This document shows positions 18,798 to 28,634 of a stretch of 64,000 bases of DNA, piece after piece. Each line of letters opens with the position of its first letter. Positions within the stretch are counted from its first letter, which is position 1. The position numbers and the translations under genes are program-made. The notes under the pieces are model-generated. The model worked only from the letters and a program-made list of their open reading frames with translations, was not told the DNA's origin and made no database searches. Source of the stretch: Locusta migratoria (Eukaryota; Arthropoda; Insecta; Orthoptera; Acrididae); assembly GCA_026315105.1 (NCBI GenBank), contig CM048755.1, forward strand, positions 210,106,333-210,170,332, read 5' to 3'.

Positions 18798-19095
18798 TAA
18801 CTGAAGTGGTAAAGACTGCCAGTCTTGCTTGCAGGATGAAAGCAGAGCTCACCATCTGCAGCATAGTTGACAGGACCGACTGTGAACCTCTGGTACAGAG
18901 CCGAGTGGAGGGTCTGAATCAGGGCTCAGAAGGTTCTGCGACCGTGTAGGCTGCAGATTCCTTGACTTGCGCCATCGGGTGGTGGGTTTCCGGCTTCCGC
19001 TGAATAGGTCAGGAGTCCACTATACGCAGGAAGCGGCTACACGGGTAGCGGGGGCTGTGTGGCGTGGACTGGGCGTTTTTTTTTTTTTAGGATAA
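18798..19095 (+). pseudogene. ORF1 C-terminus (SGNH/esterase-like) of LINE copy 3
   Basis: Reads AELTICSIVDRTDCEPLVQS, RVEGLNQG, a frameshift, then LPLNRSGVHYTQEAATRVAG. The GVHY block (about 19013-19027) is the Asp/His block of SGNH hydrolases. It matches copy 2's ORF1 AELSICSIVPRVDRGPLVWS and LDRSGVHYTEEAATRVAEYL. A run of T (about 19077-19089) precedes the stop. The front half is missing through 5' truncation. Confidence 0.85.
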
Positions 19096-20145
19096 AGAGC
19101 TTCGGGGAAAAAGAAAATAGGCAATCTCAAAGGGTGCAGGTGAATCACAAGAGAAATGTAGATCCGGAAACTATCGGTATAACAGTTGTAAATTGTCGTA
19201 GCTGTGTCGGGAAAGTACCAGAACTGCAAGCGTTAATAGAAAGCACCGAAACACACATCATTATAGGCAGCGAAAGTTGGCTCAAGCCGGAAATAAGTTC
19301 AGAAGAAGTATTTTCAAAAGGTCTATCGGTGTTCAGAAAGGATAGATTAAACAAAATAGGTGGGGGCGTGTTTGTCGCCGTCAAAAGTAGTATTTCATGT
19401 AGCGAAGTTGAAGTTGATAGTTCCTGCGAGCTATTATGGGTAGAGGTTGTACCCGAAAATCGTAAGAAGTTAATAATCGGTTCCTTTTACTGGCCTCCCG
19501 ACTCTGACGATACAATAGCAGAAAGGTTCAAAGAAAACCTGAGTCTAATTACAAAAAACGTACCCGACTCACACGATAATAGTAGGTGGTGATTTTAATT
19601 TACCCTCGATCTGTTGGCGAAATTATCGTTTCAAATCAGCAGGTAGGCATAAAACATCGTCCGAAATTGTACTCAACGCATTCTCTGAGAATTACTTCGA
19701 ACAATTAGTTCATGAGCCAACTAGAATTGTAAATGGATGTGAAAACACACTTGATCTCTTAGCAACAAATAATCCTGAGCTCATAACGAGCATCAAAACG
19801 GATACTGGTATTAGTGAACACAGAGCTGTCGTAGCGAAATTGAATATCGAAAGTCCCAAAGTTACCAAAAATAAACGCAAAGTATATTTGTTCAGGAAAG
19901 CAGATAGAAACAAAATACATTGCTTCTTGAAAGACAGTTTCCACTCGTTTCTAACACTAAACGTAGGTGTAGATCAGATGTGGCTCAAATTCAAAGAAGT
20001 GGTATCGACAGCAATTGACAGTTTTAAACCAAATAAATTAATAAAAGAAGGAGGCGATCCCCCTTGGTACACAAAACAGTTCAGGACACTGATGCAAAAG
20101 CAAAGGAAAAGGCATACTAAATTTAAACGAACACAAAATCCCTAG
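19059..20145 (+). pseudogene. ORF2 endonuclease and linker of LINE copy 3
   Basis: APE-type endonuclease that nicks target DNA for reverse transcription. VVNCRSCVGKVPELQALI (N block), IIGSESWLKPE (catalytic Glu), GGGVFVAVK, IGSFYWPPDSDD, a frameshift near 19585, GDFNLPSICW (catalytic Asp and Asn intact), and GISEHRAVV, where the usual SDH is SEH. Then the linker KLIKEGGDPPWYTKQFRTLM and a stop at about 20145. Start uncertain; the frame is open from 19059 and overlaps the ORF1 end, as in copy 2. Confidence 0.88.
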
Positions 20146-20237
20146 GATTTGCGATCGTACTCAGAAGCTCGAAATTTAGCGAGGATTTCAATGCAAGATG
20201 CCTACAATATTTATCACAACGAGACTCTTTCTCTAAT

Positions 20238-21895
20238 TTGACTGAAAACCCAAAGAGATTTTGGTCATGTGTTAAATATACTCGGGGCAAATCACAAACA
20301 ATACCTTCACTACGTGATAGTAATGGCGATCCTGCCGATGACAGCGCTACTAAAGCAGAGTTACTAAACTTAGCTTTTAGAAACTCATTCACCAAAGAAA
20401 ACGAAACCAATATTCCAGATTTCGAATTACGAACAGATGCCGTAATTAGTTACGTAGAAGTAGATATCATCGGAGTAGTGCAGCAACTAAAATCATTTAA
20501 CAAGAACAAGTCTTCTGGTCCGGATTGTATACCCATTAGATTTCTATCTGATTATGCTGAAGCGATAGCTCCTTACTTAACAGTCATATACAACCGCTCT
20601 CTCATAGAAGGATCTGTACCAAAAGATTGGAAAGTTGCACAGGTCACACCTATATTCAAGAAAGGCAGTAGGTGTAACCCACTAAACTACAGGCCTATTT
20701 CATTGACGTCAATTTGCAGCAGGGTTTTGGAACATATCCTCTATTCAAATATTACGAATTATCTCGAACAGAACGATCTATTGACCCAAGGTCAACACGG
20801 ATTCAGAAAATATCGTTCATGCGAAACACAACTAACTCTTTATTCACACGAAGTGATGGGTGCTATCGACAAAGGTTCGCAAATCGATTCCGTATTTCTT
20901 GATTTCCAGAAAGCTTTTGACACCGTACCTCACAAACGGCTTTTAATCAAATTGCGTGGTTATGGTATATCGCCCCAAATTTGCGATTGGACAGGGGATT
21001 TCTTGTCAGAGAGGACACAGTTCGTAGTAATCGATGGTAAGGCATCGACTAAAACAGAGGTGATATCGGGCGTTCCACAGGGTAGTGTTATTGGTCCTCT
21101 GCTATTCCTTATTTACATAAACGATTTAGGGGGAAATCTAAGTAGCTCTCTTAGGTTGTTTGCAGATGACGCCGTCATTTACCGTCTAGTAAAATCATCT
21201 GAAGATCAAAACCAACTGCAGAACAATCTGAATAAGATATCAGTATGATGTAATAATTGGCAATTGACTCTAAATATGAGAAGTGTGAAGTCGTCCACAT
21301 GAGTACGAAGAGAAATCCGTTAAACTTTGTTTACAACATAAATCAATCAAATGTGAAGGCCGTAAACTCCACAAAATACTTAGGAATTACTATTACTTCA
21401 GACTTAAACTGGAAAGAACACGTAGATAATATCGTGGGAAAGGCGAACCAGAGACTGCGTTTTATTGGCAGAACCCTTAAAAGATGCAACAGAACAACTA
21501 AAGAAACTGCATACACTACGCTTGTCCGTCCATTTTTGGAGTATTGCAGCCCAGTGTGGGATCCTTATCAGGTAGATTTGACGGAGGACATCGAAAGAGT
21601 CCAAAGAAGGGCAGCTCGTTTCGTATTGTCACGATACAGGGGAGACAGCGTTACGGAAATGATACAGGATCTGGGATGGGAATCATTACAACAACGGCGC
21701 TTATCGCTGCGGCGTGGGCTACTTGCGAAACTCCAATCGCCAACATTCTCCTCCGCATGCGAAAATATATTGTTGACTCCCACTTACATAGGTAGAAATG
21801 ATCATCAGAATAAAATAAGAGAAATCAGAGCTCGAATAGAGAGATTAATGTGTTCTTTCTTCCCGCGCGCTATTCGGGAATGGAATGGGAGATAA
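20238..21895 (+). pseudogene. ORF2 reverse transcriptase of LINE copy 3
   Basis: RT with most blocks in one 336-codon frame: SSGPDCIPIRFLSDYAEAIA, KDWKVAQVTPIFKKGSRCNP, LNYRPISLTSICSRVLEHIL, GQHGFRKYRSCETQLTLYSH, SVFLDFQKAFDTVPHKRLL (first Asp), SGVPQGSVIGPLLFLIYIND and LRLFADDAVIY (FADD at 21159-21170, both Asp intact). A TGA at 21246-21248 then breaks the frame; it resumes with the thumb and C-terminal tail KYLGITITSDLNWKEHVDNI, VRPFLEYCSPVWDPYQ and ILLTPTYIGRNDHQNKIREI. This is the best-preserved RT core of the three copies. Confidence 0.9.
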
Positions 21896-22000
21896 ATAGT
21901 AAAATTGTGGTTCGATGAACCCTCTACCAGGCACTTAAATGTGATTTGCAGAGTATCCCATGGAGATGTAGATGGTAGATGTACATACATACTCCGCAAT

Positions 22001-22876
22001 TCACCGTAAGGTGCGTGGCGGAGGGTACACTGTACCACTACTAGGCATTTCCTTTCCTATTCCACTCCCAAATTGAACGAGGAAAAAAAGAATGCCTATA
22101 TGCCTCCGTACAGCCCTAATTTCTCTTATCTTGTCTTTGTGATCTTTACGCGAAATGTAAGTAGGCGGCAGCAAGATCGTACTACACTCAGCTTCAAATT
22201 CCGGCCCTCTAAATTTACTTAACAGAAATTCACGAAAAGAACGTCGTCTTTCTTCCAGCGATCCCCAATTGAGTTGCCGGAGCATTTCCGTGACACTCGC
22301 GCATTGTTCGAACCTACCGGTAACAAATCTAGCTGCTCGCCTCTGAACCGCCTCTATGTCTTCCTTCAAACTGATCTGCTGCGGGTCCCAAATACTTGAG
22401 CAATACTCAAGACGTGGTCGTACAAGCGTTTTATACGCGGTCTCCTTTACAGGTGAAGTACATCTTCCCAAAATTCTCCCAATAAACCGAAGTCGGCTGT
22501 CTGCCTTACTCACAACTGTCCTTACATGCTCGTTCCATTTCATATCGCTCTGCAATGTTGCGCCTAGATATTTGAACGACGCGACAGCATCAAGAAGCTC
22601 ACTACTAATGCTGCATTCGAACATTATAGGATTGTTTTTTCTACTCATGCGCATCACCTTACATTTTTCTACATTGAGAGCTAGCTGCCATTCTTCGCAC
22701 CAACTAGAAATTTTGTCTAAGTCACCCTGTATGCTATTACAGTCAGTTACAGACGACACCCTCCCATACACCACAGCATCATCAGCAAACAGCCGCAAAT
22801 TACAGCTTACTCTGTCCATCAGATCATTTATATAGATAGAAAATAATAGCGGTCTTATCACACTCCCCTGGGGCAC
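22001..22876 (-). pseudogene. ORF2 RT palm end, thumb and C-terminus of LINE copy 2
   Basis: Continues the RT after a nonsense codon at about 22894: PQGSVIRPLLFSIYINDLMD, LRLFADDAVVYGRV (FADD intact, about 22777-22790), KCKVMRMSRKNNPIM, SFKYLGATLQSDMKWNEHVR, VRPRLEYCSSIWDPQQISL, and the tail ILLPPTYISRKDHKDKIREI. A frameshift near 22115 turns the expected YRHSFFPRSIWEWN ending into an unrelated frame. Confidence 0.9.
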
Positions 22877-22894
22877 GCCTGACGATACACTCGT

Positions 22895-23860
22895 CTACGA
22901 TGAACACTCGCCGTCGAGAACAACGTACTGCGTTCTATTACTTAGGAAGTCTTTCAGCCAGTCACAAATCTGTGAACCTATTCCATAAGCTCGTATCTTC
23001 GTTAGCAGTCTGCAGTGTGGCACCGCGTCGAACGCCTTTTTGAAGTCGAGAAAAACACAATCCGCCTGTTGCCTTTCATCCATGGCTCGCAAGATGTCAT
23101 GTGAGAAAAGGGCAAGCTGAGTTTCACATGAACGATGTTTCCTAAACCCGTGCTGATTCATGGAAATAAGCTTTTCCGTTTCAAGGAAATTTACTATATT
23201 CGAACTGAGAATGTGCTCCAAAATTCTACATGAAACTGATATCAACGATATTGGCCTGTAATTGTATGGGTCAGTTCTCTTTCCTTTCTTATACACGGGA
23301 GTCACCTGCGCTTTTTTCCAATCACTAGGAACTTTGCGCTGAATTAGAGACTCGCTATAAATGTAAGCTATGTAGGGGGCCAACGCCGCAGAATAGTCTT
23401 TGTAAAACCGAACTGGTATTCCATCCGGACCAACAGACTTTTTCGTATTTAGCTCTCTCAGCTGCTTCTCTACACCGGAAATACCTATTGCTATGTCCCC
23501 CATTTCGGAATTAGTACGTTGATCAAATGATGGTATATTTGTGCGGTCCTCCTGCGTGAAAGATTTCTTAAAGCTTAAATTTAGAACTTCAGCTTTCCGT
23601 TTGCTTTCTTCTATTACTGCCCCGAAATGATCAACTACTGACTGGACATTGGGCTTTGACTCGTTTATCGATTTTACATAGGACCAGAATTTTTTCGGGT
23701 TCTCGGAAAGACCTTTTGCTAAGATATGGCTGTGATAATTATTGTATGCCTCGCGCATCGATCTTTTTATAGACGCACGAATCTCTACTAACGTTTGCCT
23801 GTCATCATTTGCGTGTTCTTTTTTGAATCGAGAGTGCAACAGCCTTTGCTTTCTCAGCAT
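22895..23860 (-). pseudogene. ORF2 RT fingers and palm of LINE copy 2
   Basis: A 321-codon frame: HANDDRQTLVEIRASIKRSM, KKFWSYVKSINESKPN, TKKSVGPDGIPVRFYKDYSA, SDWKKAQVTPVYKKGKRTDP, YNYRPISLISVSCRILEHIL, NQHGFRKHRSCETQLALFSH, CVFLDFKKAFDAVPHCRLL (first Asp intact) and YGIGSQICDWLKDFL. It ends at a TAG (about 22893-22895) just before the PQG block. Upstream, 23860-24008 holds the linker (DVEELWTKFKCIV...DPPWYNNNVRK) in shifted frames. Confidence 0.9.
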
Positions 23861-24008
23861 CTTTCTAACATTATTATTATACCACGGTGGATCTTTTCCA
23901 TCCTTTAATCGTCTTTACTGGCACATATTTCTCTAACCCTTTATTAACAATGCACTTAAATTTAGTCCACAATTCCTCTACATCCATAGTCCCGGAATTA
24001 AACGATTT

Positions 24009-24872
24009 TCATTCATTTTCTAACTGCGATTGTAACATTTGCTTGTCGGCTCTTCCCAACAAAAACACGCTCCTAGCCTTCGTGATTGGTTTATGAACTT
24101 TGGTCACCATCGACGCTATGACGATATCATGATCACTAATTCCTGTCTCTACACAGACATCGTTAATAAGGTCAGGCCTGTTTGTGGCTATAAGGTCTAG
24201 AATATTTCCATTGCGCGTGGGTTGCTGATTTAACTGCTCAAGACAATTTTCGGAGAATGTGTCCAAAAGTAGCTCGCAAGACTGCATGTCTGTACCGCCT
24301 GAAATGTAACTAGCGAGGTCCCAATCTATACTCTTAAGGTTGAAGACTCCTCCGACTAATATTACATGGCCCGGATACCTATGCACTACCTGGTGTAGAC
24401 TTTCCTTGAATGATTCTAAAACTGCTACAGCAGCACTGGGGGGCCGGTAAAAACACCCAACTATTAACTTTACTTCTTTTAGACCTGTTATACGTGCCCA
24501 GATAACTTCATAGTTACTTTCAACCTCGATCTCAGTAGAAACAATGTCTTTGTCCACAGCGATGAACACTTCTCCTCCAGTTGTATCAGATCTATCTTTC
24601 CGATATACATTCCACGCTTCGCTAAATATTTCTGAACTTGCCACATCATCATTTAGCCAGCTTTCGGTGCCTAAAACTATCTGAGCGCAATAACTTCCAT
24701 GCAGTGCTGCAAATTCGGGAACTTTGTTTCTGATACTCTGTAAGTTCGCGGCTAATATTTTTATGTTCGAATTTTTGTTCAGAACGTGGCCTGAATTCGC
24801 TGTTAGAATGCTGACAGGCGAGTGCTCATCAGAGTTAGCACCTAGCCTATAAACCCCCCATGTGCACTCCAC
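24009..24872 (-). pseudogene. ORF2 endonuclease domain of LINE copy 2
   Basis: APE-like endonuclease, 287 codons open from ATG at 24872. NLQSIRNKVPEFAALHG, VLGTESWLNDD (catalytic Glu), GGEVFIAVDKDIV, VGCFYRPPSAAV, VGGVFNLKSIDW and GISDHDIVIASM (catalytic Asp/His). The GGDFN motif reads GGVFN, so a key Asp is Val and the nuclease should be dead. The ATG lies 31 nt inside the end of ORF1, an overlap plausible for the intact element. The frame closes at 24009, just after the SDH-containing region. Confidence 0.88.
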
Positions 24873-25963
24873 AAGTACTCTGCTACCCGAGTAGCCGCTT
24901 CCTCAGTGTAGTGCACCCCTGATCTATCTAGGGGCACCCTACAATTCCCCACCCGATGACTGTCACAGAGTCGGCGAAGCCTCTGGTTCAGACCCTCCAC
25001 TCGGCTCCAAACCAAAGGACCTCGATCAACCCTGGGAACAATGCTACAAATCGACAGTTCTGCTTGCACCCCGCGTGCGAAGGCAGCAGCCTTCACCAGT
25101 TCCGCCAGCCGCCCGTAGGACCTGAGGATGTCCTCAGAACCCAAGCGACAAGCGTCATTGGTGCCGACGTGAGCCACGACTTGCAGTCGACTGCACCCCG
25201 CACCTTCGATAGCCGCCGGCAAGGCCGCCTCCACATCTCGGATGAGGCCCCCCGGCAGACACACCGAGTGCACGTTGGAATTCCTTCCAGATCTGGACGC
25301 TATCTGCCTAAGGGGCTCCATCACGCGCCTAACATTGGAGCTCCCAATAACTAGTAATCCCCTCCCCCCGTGCACCTGCTCGGACCCTGCTGAAGGAGTG
25401 GCCACACTTTCACTCACAGGACGAACGGGCGCGGACGGACGTCCAGCCTCCACATTGGCCTTCCGCGTCGAGCGACGCGAACGCCGTACAACCCGCCACT
25501 CCCCTTGCGGAGAAGGCGGCTCGACGACGTCCGGTACACCTGAAGGTGCCTCGGTAGCAGGGACAGAGAGCGAAGCGTGAGACACCTGAGGTGTCCCACT
25601 CGACGCACCAGACTCCCCACAATCGCTGCAACCCGAGACAGCAGCCTGAAGACGGCTGACCGTAGACAACAGCACGCTCAGCTGTTCGCGAACCGCGGCC
25701 AACTCCTCCTGCGTTGGGGGACACCAGGACGACATCGGGTGTGGTGTTGATTTCGGGGCAGGTGGATTGCGGGAGGAGGACGAGGTCTTCCCAAAGCGAG
25801 ATAGTAATGAATTGATACCACTGCTGGAATTCGGCAGCGGACCGGGAAGAAACGTTGAGGTCGGCAGTAGAGGTCTGCACCTCGCTCGGTTGCTCGCTCG
25901 AATCGCGTGATACATGTCGTTCTGTGACAGTCCGGCAGGTGTCGGTACTGCAGCTTGCGACAA
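24842..25963 (-). CDS. ORF1 of LINE copy 2 with SGNH/GDSL-like domain
   Basis: The only uninterrupted mobile-element ORF with a clear domain in the window. It is 373 codons if opened at the TTG at 25963; the first ATG is at 25915 (MYHAIRASNRARCRP), which I favour. The N-terminal half is Ser/Pro/Arg-rich with a possible heptad stretch (EELAAVREQLSVLLSTVSRL). The C-terminal half has LLVIGSSNVRR (block I, about 25329-25350), VVAHVGTND (block III, about 25147) and LDRSGVHYTEEAATRV (Asp/His block, about 24906-24922), the layout of the esterase-like ORF1 of CR1-type elements. Such proteins bind RNA or lipids; the role here is inferred. It may still be decayed by missense changes. Confidence 0.78.
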   Translation of the reverse strand: MSQAAVPTPAGLSQNDMYHAIRASNRARCRPLLPTSTFLPGPLPNSSSGINSLLSRFGKTSSSSRNPPAPKSTPHPMSSWCPPTQEELAAVREQLSVLLSTVSRLQAAVSGCSDCGESGASSGTPQVSHASLSVPATEAPSGVPDVVEPPSPQGEWRVVRRSRRSTRKANVEAGRPSAPVRPVSESVATPSAGSEQVHGGRGLLVIGSSNVRRVMEPLRQIASRSGRNSNVHSVCLPGGLIRDVEAALPAAIEGAGCSRLQVVAHVGTNDACRLGSEDILRSYGRLAELVKAAAFARGVQAELSICSIVPRVDRGPLVWSRVEGLNQRLRRLCDSHRVGNCRVPLDRSGVHYTEEAATRVAEYLWSAHGGFIG

Positions 25964-26264
25964 GGCGTGTGGCTGCGCTTAACTTCCTGCACGCTCGTTC
26001 GAGCGGGGTACGCTCGACTGGCCCGGCCGTCCACACTGCCCGCTCGCCACTCATTGTCAGTCACCCACCGCCACGCCATGTCGTGTGAACTCGAGTACAA
26101 GACGAGTGTCAGGAGCAAACTAAACGCTAGAGAACACATCCTGACTGCGAAAGGTGGTGGTCGCAGTAATACTCGGCTCTTCTGTCTTACTGATCTACGA
26201 CGACACATCTAAAGAGACATATCTGCAAAACACGGCAAGGTGCAAGTCATGAGGTAGTTCCGAC

Positions 26265-27560
26265 TGCAGTGAAAGACTCTCTTACGAAAAAGTGCATAGA
26301 TATGTGAGCTAGGGACCTCCGTCCATTTACATTAATATCTGGTGCAGGATTTCGTTCGTTATGTCGGGAGCTGGTAAATGTCGGTTCATAAAGTGGAAAG
26401 GTGGATGTCTCCGCCATTCTGTCACATCCTACGACAGTGGTACGAAATAATGAACGACAGGCCGATGAAATACGAGTGAATATGATGTCCAACATTGTCC
26501 AGGCCGCAGAAATAAATGCATGTGCATGTACAGCGGTCTTACCTATCTGTTACTGCACATTTTATTACTCAAGATTGTACACTGAAGCACATGATATTAG
26601 CAACATCTCATTTCTCAGAGAAGAAAAAATCTGGGGAATTTATTATGCGCCATATTGAGGAAACATTATGTAACTCCGGAGTAAATCCCCACAACATTAA
26701 GAAGATTTCATTTGTCACCGGCAGCTGCGCTAATATACGCAAGGCATTGCAATCCTTTCAACATTATGCATGCACGACACATCGTTTGAATACAGTGCTG
26801 AAACAAGTGTTCTATGACTAATATATGAAGACTGAGGTTCCAGTGGTTTATTCCACGATTAACGCCGCCAAAGACACAGTCCGTTACATAAAAAAAAACA
26901 GGTGACGTGAATGCGTTAGAGACAATACTGAAGCAAGAAACGAAGACGAGGTGGAATAGCTTATTTACAATGCTACAGTATCTAGTTAGCCAATACGAAA
27001 AAATCATGGAGGTACTTGCGGGAAAGGGCGTCTCTGAAAAACTAAATGGTTACAACAACGGACCTGCGAATGAGCTCGTAACATTTTTGAACCCATTCAA
27101 AGTAGCAACTGACGTGCTCGAAGGTGAAAAGTACCCTACAACTCAGTTTGTTGTGTTACGGCTGCAGAAACTGAAAAGTCATTACAAAGCAGGGCCTGAC
27201 GACACAGAGGTACTTATCTTTCATTTATTGTCAATCCTGTTTTCCTCTGTAATATACGGTGCGTGTCCAGCGAATGCAAATTACAACAAGTTGCAAGCAC
27301 CAGTAGTAACGTCACTGGTATTTAGCGATATGGCACAACAGTCGTATTATCTTATGTTACTGTATGTGCTACGAGTGCTCAAATAGCGTTGTCTCCATCT
27401 CATGGAGGAGAAAGCGAACTTCAGACGTTGCACAGAATAGCAAAATTTATGTAGGCCCCTTCCGACAACTAAACGTGATGTCCGTTACAGAGTGGAATGA
27501 GACGTTAACTGCTGTGCGTCAAATTTGTGATGAAATATCGGTTCCAAGTAAGCAGGAATA
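26265..27560 (+). pseudogene. hAT transposase relic
   Basis: Cut-and-paste transposase of the hAT superfamily (Hermes/hobo-like), spread over several frames. RDLRPFTLISGAGFRSLCRE (about 26310), YLSVTAHFITQDCTLKHMIL (about 26535), KKSGEFIMRHIEETL, KKISFVTGSCANIRKALQSF (about 26700), HYACTTHRLNTVLKQVF, ETKTRWNSLFTMLQYLVSQY (about 26938) and LNPFKVATDVLEGEKYPTTQ. In working members FVTD precedes the GxNI block; here it is FVTG, so a catalytic Asp is lost. The C-terminal dimerisation motif was not found. No BED finger, TIR or 8-bp TSD identified. Confidence 0.85.
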
Positions 27561-27869
27561 AATGTATGACGTACGTCACTTTATTACTTTCGAATTTTTT
27601 CTTTTCCTGGGTGCTTCGAAAGCTGTTCTCTCGATCCAGTTGAACTAGCCATTCAGTTTCGCATTTTGTACTGTGTATCCATAGGTTACTTTACCGTACA
27701 GATTATTATACGTGATTAATACAAAGTTCCTGTGCTAAGATCATTTACTAAATGAGTTTTCCATGATGCTTCTTTCTTGACCCCATTTTGTGAGCTGTTA
27801 TTGCCTGTTTAGTGATACGTGTTACTTTCCGTCTTAACGAAGAAATGATTGTATTTTATATCCATTCCT
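27561..27869. other. No recognised feature
   Basis: AT-rich spacer between the hAT relic and a SINE; it may include decayed hAT 3' sequence, but no inverted repeat is visible. Confidence 0.4.
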
Positions 27870-27880
27870 CTTATCACTCT

Positions 27881-28059
27881 GCCGCGGCAGAGTGGTCAAG
27901 AGCATTGAGGCGCTATGCTCCGATGCGCGAGGCCGTTCCTCGTCGGGGTTCGAATCCTACCTCGGGCATTGATGTTTGTATCATCTTTAGTATAAGGTAG
28001 TTTGTAAGTTTAGGGACTGATGACCACGCAGTTACGTCCCTTAAGCTTAACAAACATTT
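27881..28059 (+). mobile_element. SINE family A (subtype 3), full length
   Basis: Head GCCGCGGCAGAGTGGTCAAG, GAGGCGCTATGCTCC, B box GGTTCGAATCC, CATTGATGTTTGTATCATC, tail GGGACTGATGACCACGCAG. Exact 11-bp TSD CTTATCACTCT at 27870-27880 and 28060-28070. Confidence 0.95.
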
Positions 28060-28241
28060 CTTATCACTCTCACGTCCTGGAATACTTTGTCCGTCTTTTA
28101 TATTGATATTAAATACTCCGATATTGATGTACATCCGTTAGGTTAGGTTTGTGCATCTCTCTCTGTTGCAACCCGTTAATACATATTTCCATAGCATTTT
28201 GGCACTGTGCGTGGTTGCTGGTCTTTTCCGAGTGAGTCCTT

Positions 28242-28414
28242 CAAAAATGTTTAAATGTTTGTGAAGCTTATGGGACTTAAATGCGGGCTTATCAGTCCCT
28301 AAACTTACAAAATACTTATAAACTAGCTTATACTATAGATGGCACAAACATCCCCCGACGGGGAACGGCCTCGCGTATCGTAGCATAACGCCTCAATGCG
28401 CTCGGCCGCTCCGC
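28242..28414 (-). mobile_element. SINE family A (subtype 3), internally deleted
   Basis: The reverse complement carries GGAGCGGCCGAGCGCATTG, a damaged B-box region (CCGTCGGGGGATG, missing TTCGAATCC), and a GGGACTGATAAGCCCGCAT tail. TSD AGTGAGTCCTT at 28231-28241 and 28415-28425. Confidence 0.9.
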
Positions 28415-28634
28415 AGTGAGTCCTTAACAGGAATTTTTCCAATTGTAGCATTCATATATCCCCCATTTCCTTTGTCGTCTTTCTCATCTATATAATAAAG
28501 AACGCATGCAAGCTTTTGTGCAATATATAGTATCCGCGCTTTGTCCCGTCGTCAGGGTGATATGCCAGTATAATGCTCATATATCCTCCACCTATTTTGA
28601 ATCCTCTTGTTCCAATTGTTGTTTACTTTACACA

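Larger units (their letters stand above)
18795..21990 (+). mobile_element. CR1-like LINE copy 3, 5' truncated in ORF1
   Basis: Starts inside ORF1 (AELTICSIVDRTDCEPLVQS), continues through the endonuclease and RT, and ends at GAGATGTAGATGGTAGATGT (about 21960-21980). It is the most diverged of the three CR1-like copies and lies tail to tail with copy 2, whose 3' end starts within about 10 bp. Confidence 0.9.
21991..26210 (-). mobile_element. CR1-like LINE copy 2, nearly full length
   Basis: The longest LINE here, about 4.2 kb: 3' tail at 21991, ORF2 at 22001-24872, ORF1 at 24842-25963 and a GC-rich leader up to about 26210. ORF1 and ORF2 overlap by 31 nt in different frames. The 5' limit is estimated from where GC-rich composition and similarity end; no TSD was found. 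Copy 1 (8690-10753) is very similar in the RT. Confidence 0.9.
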
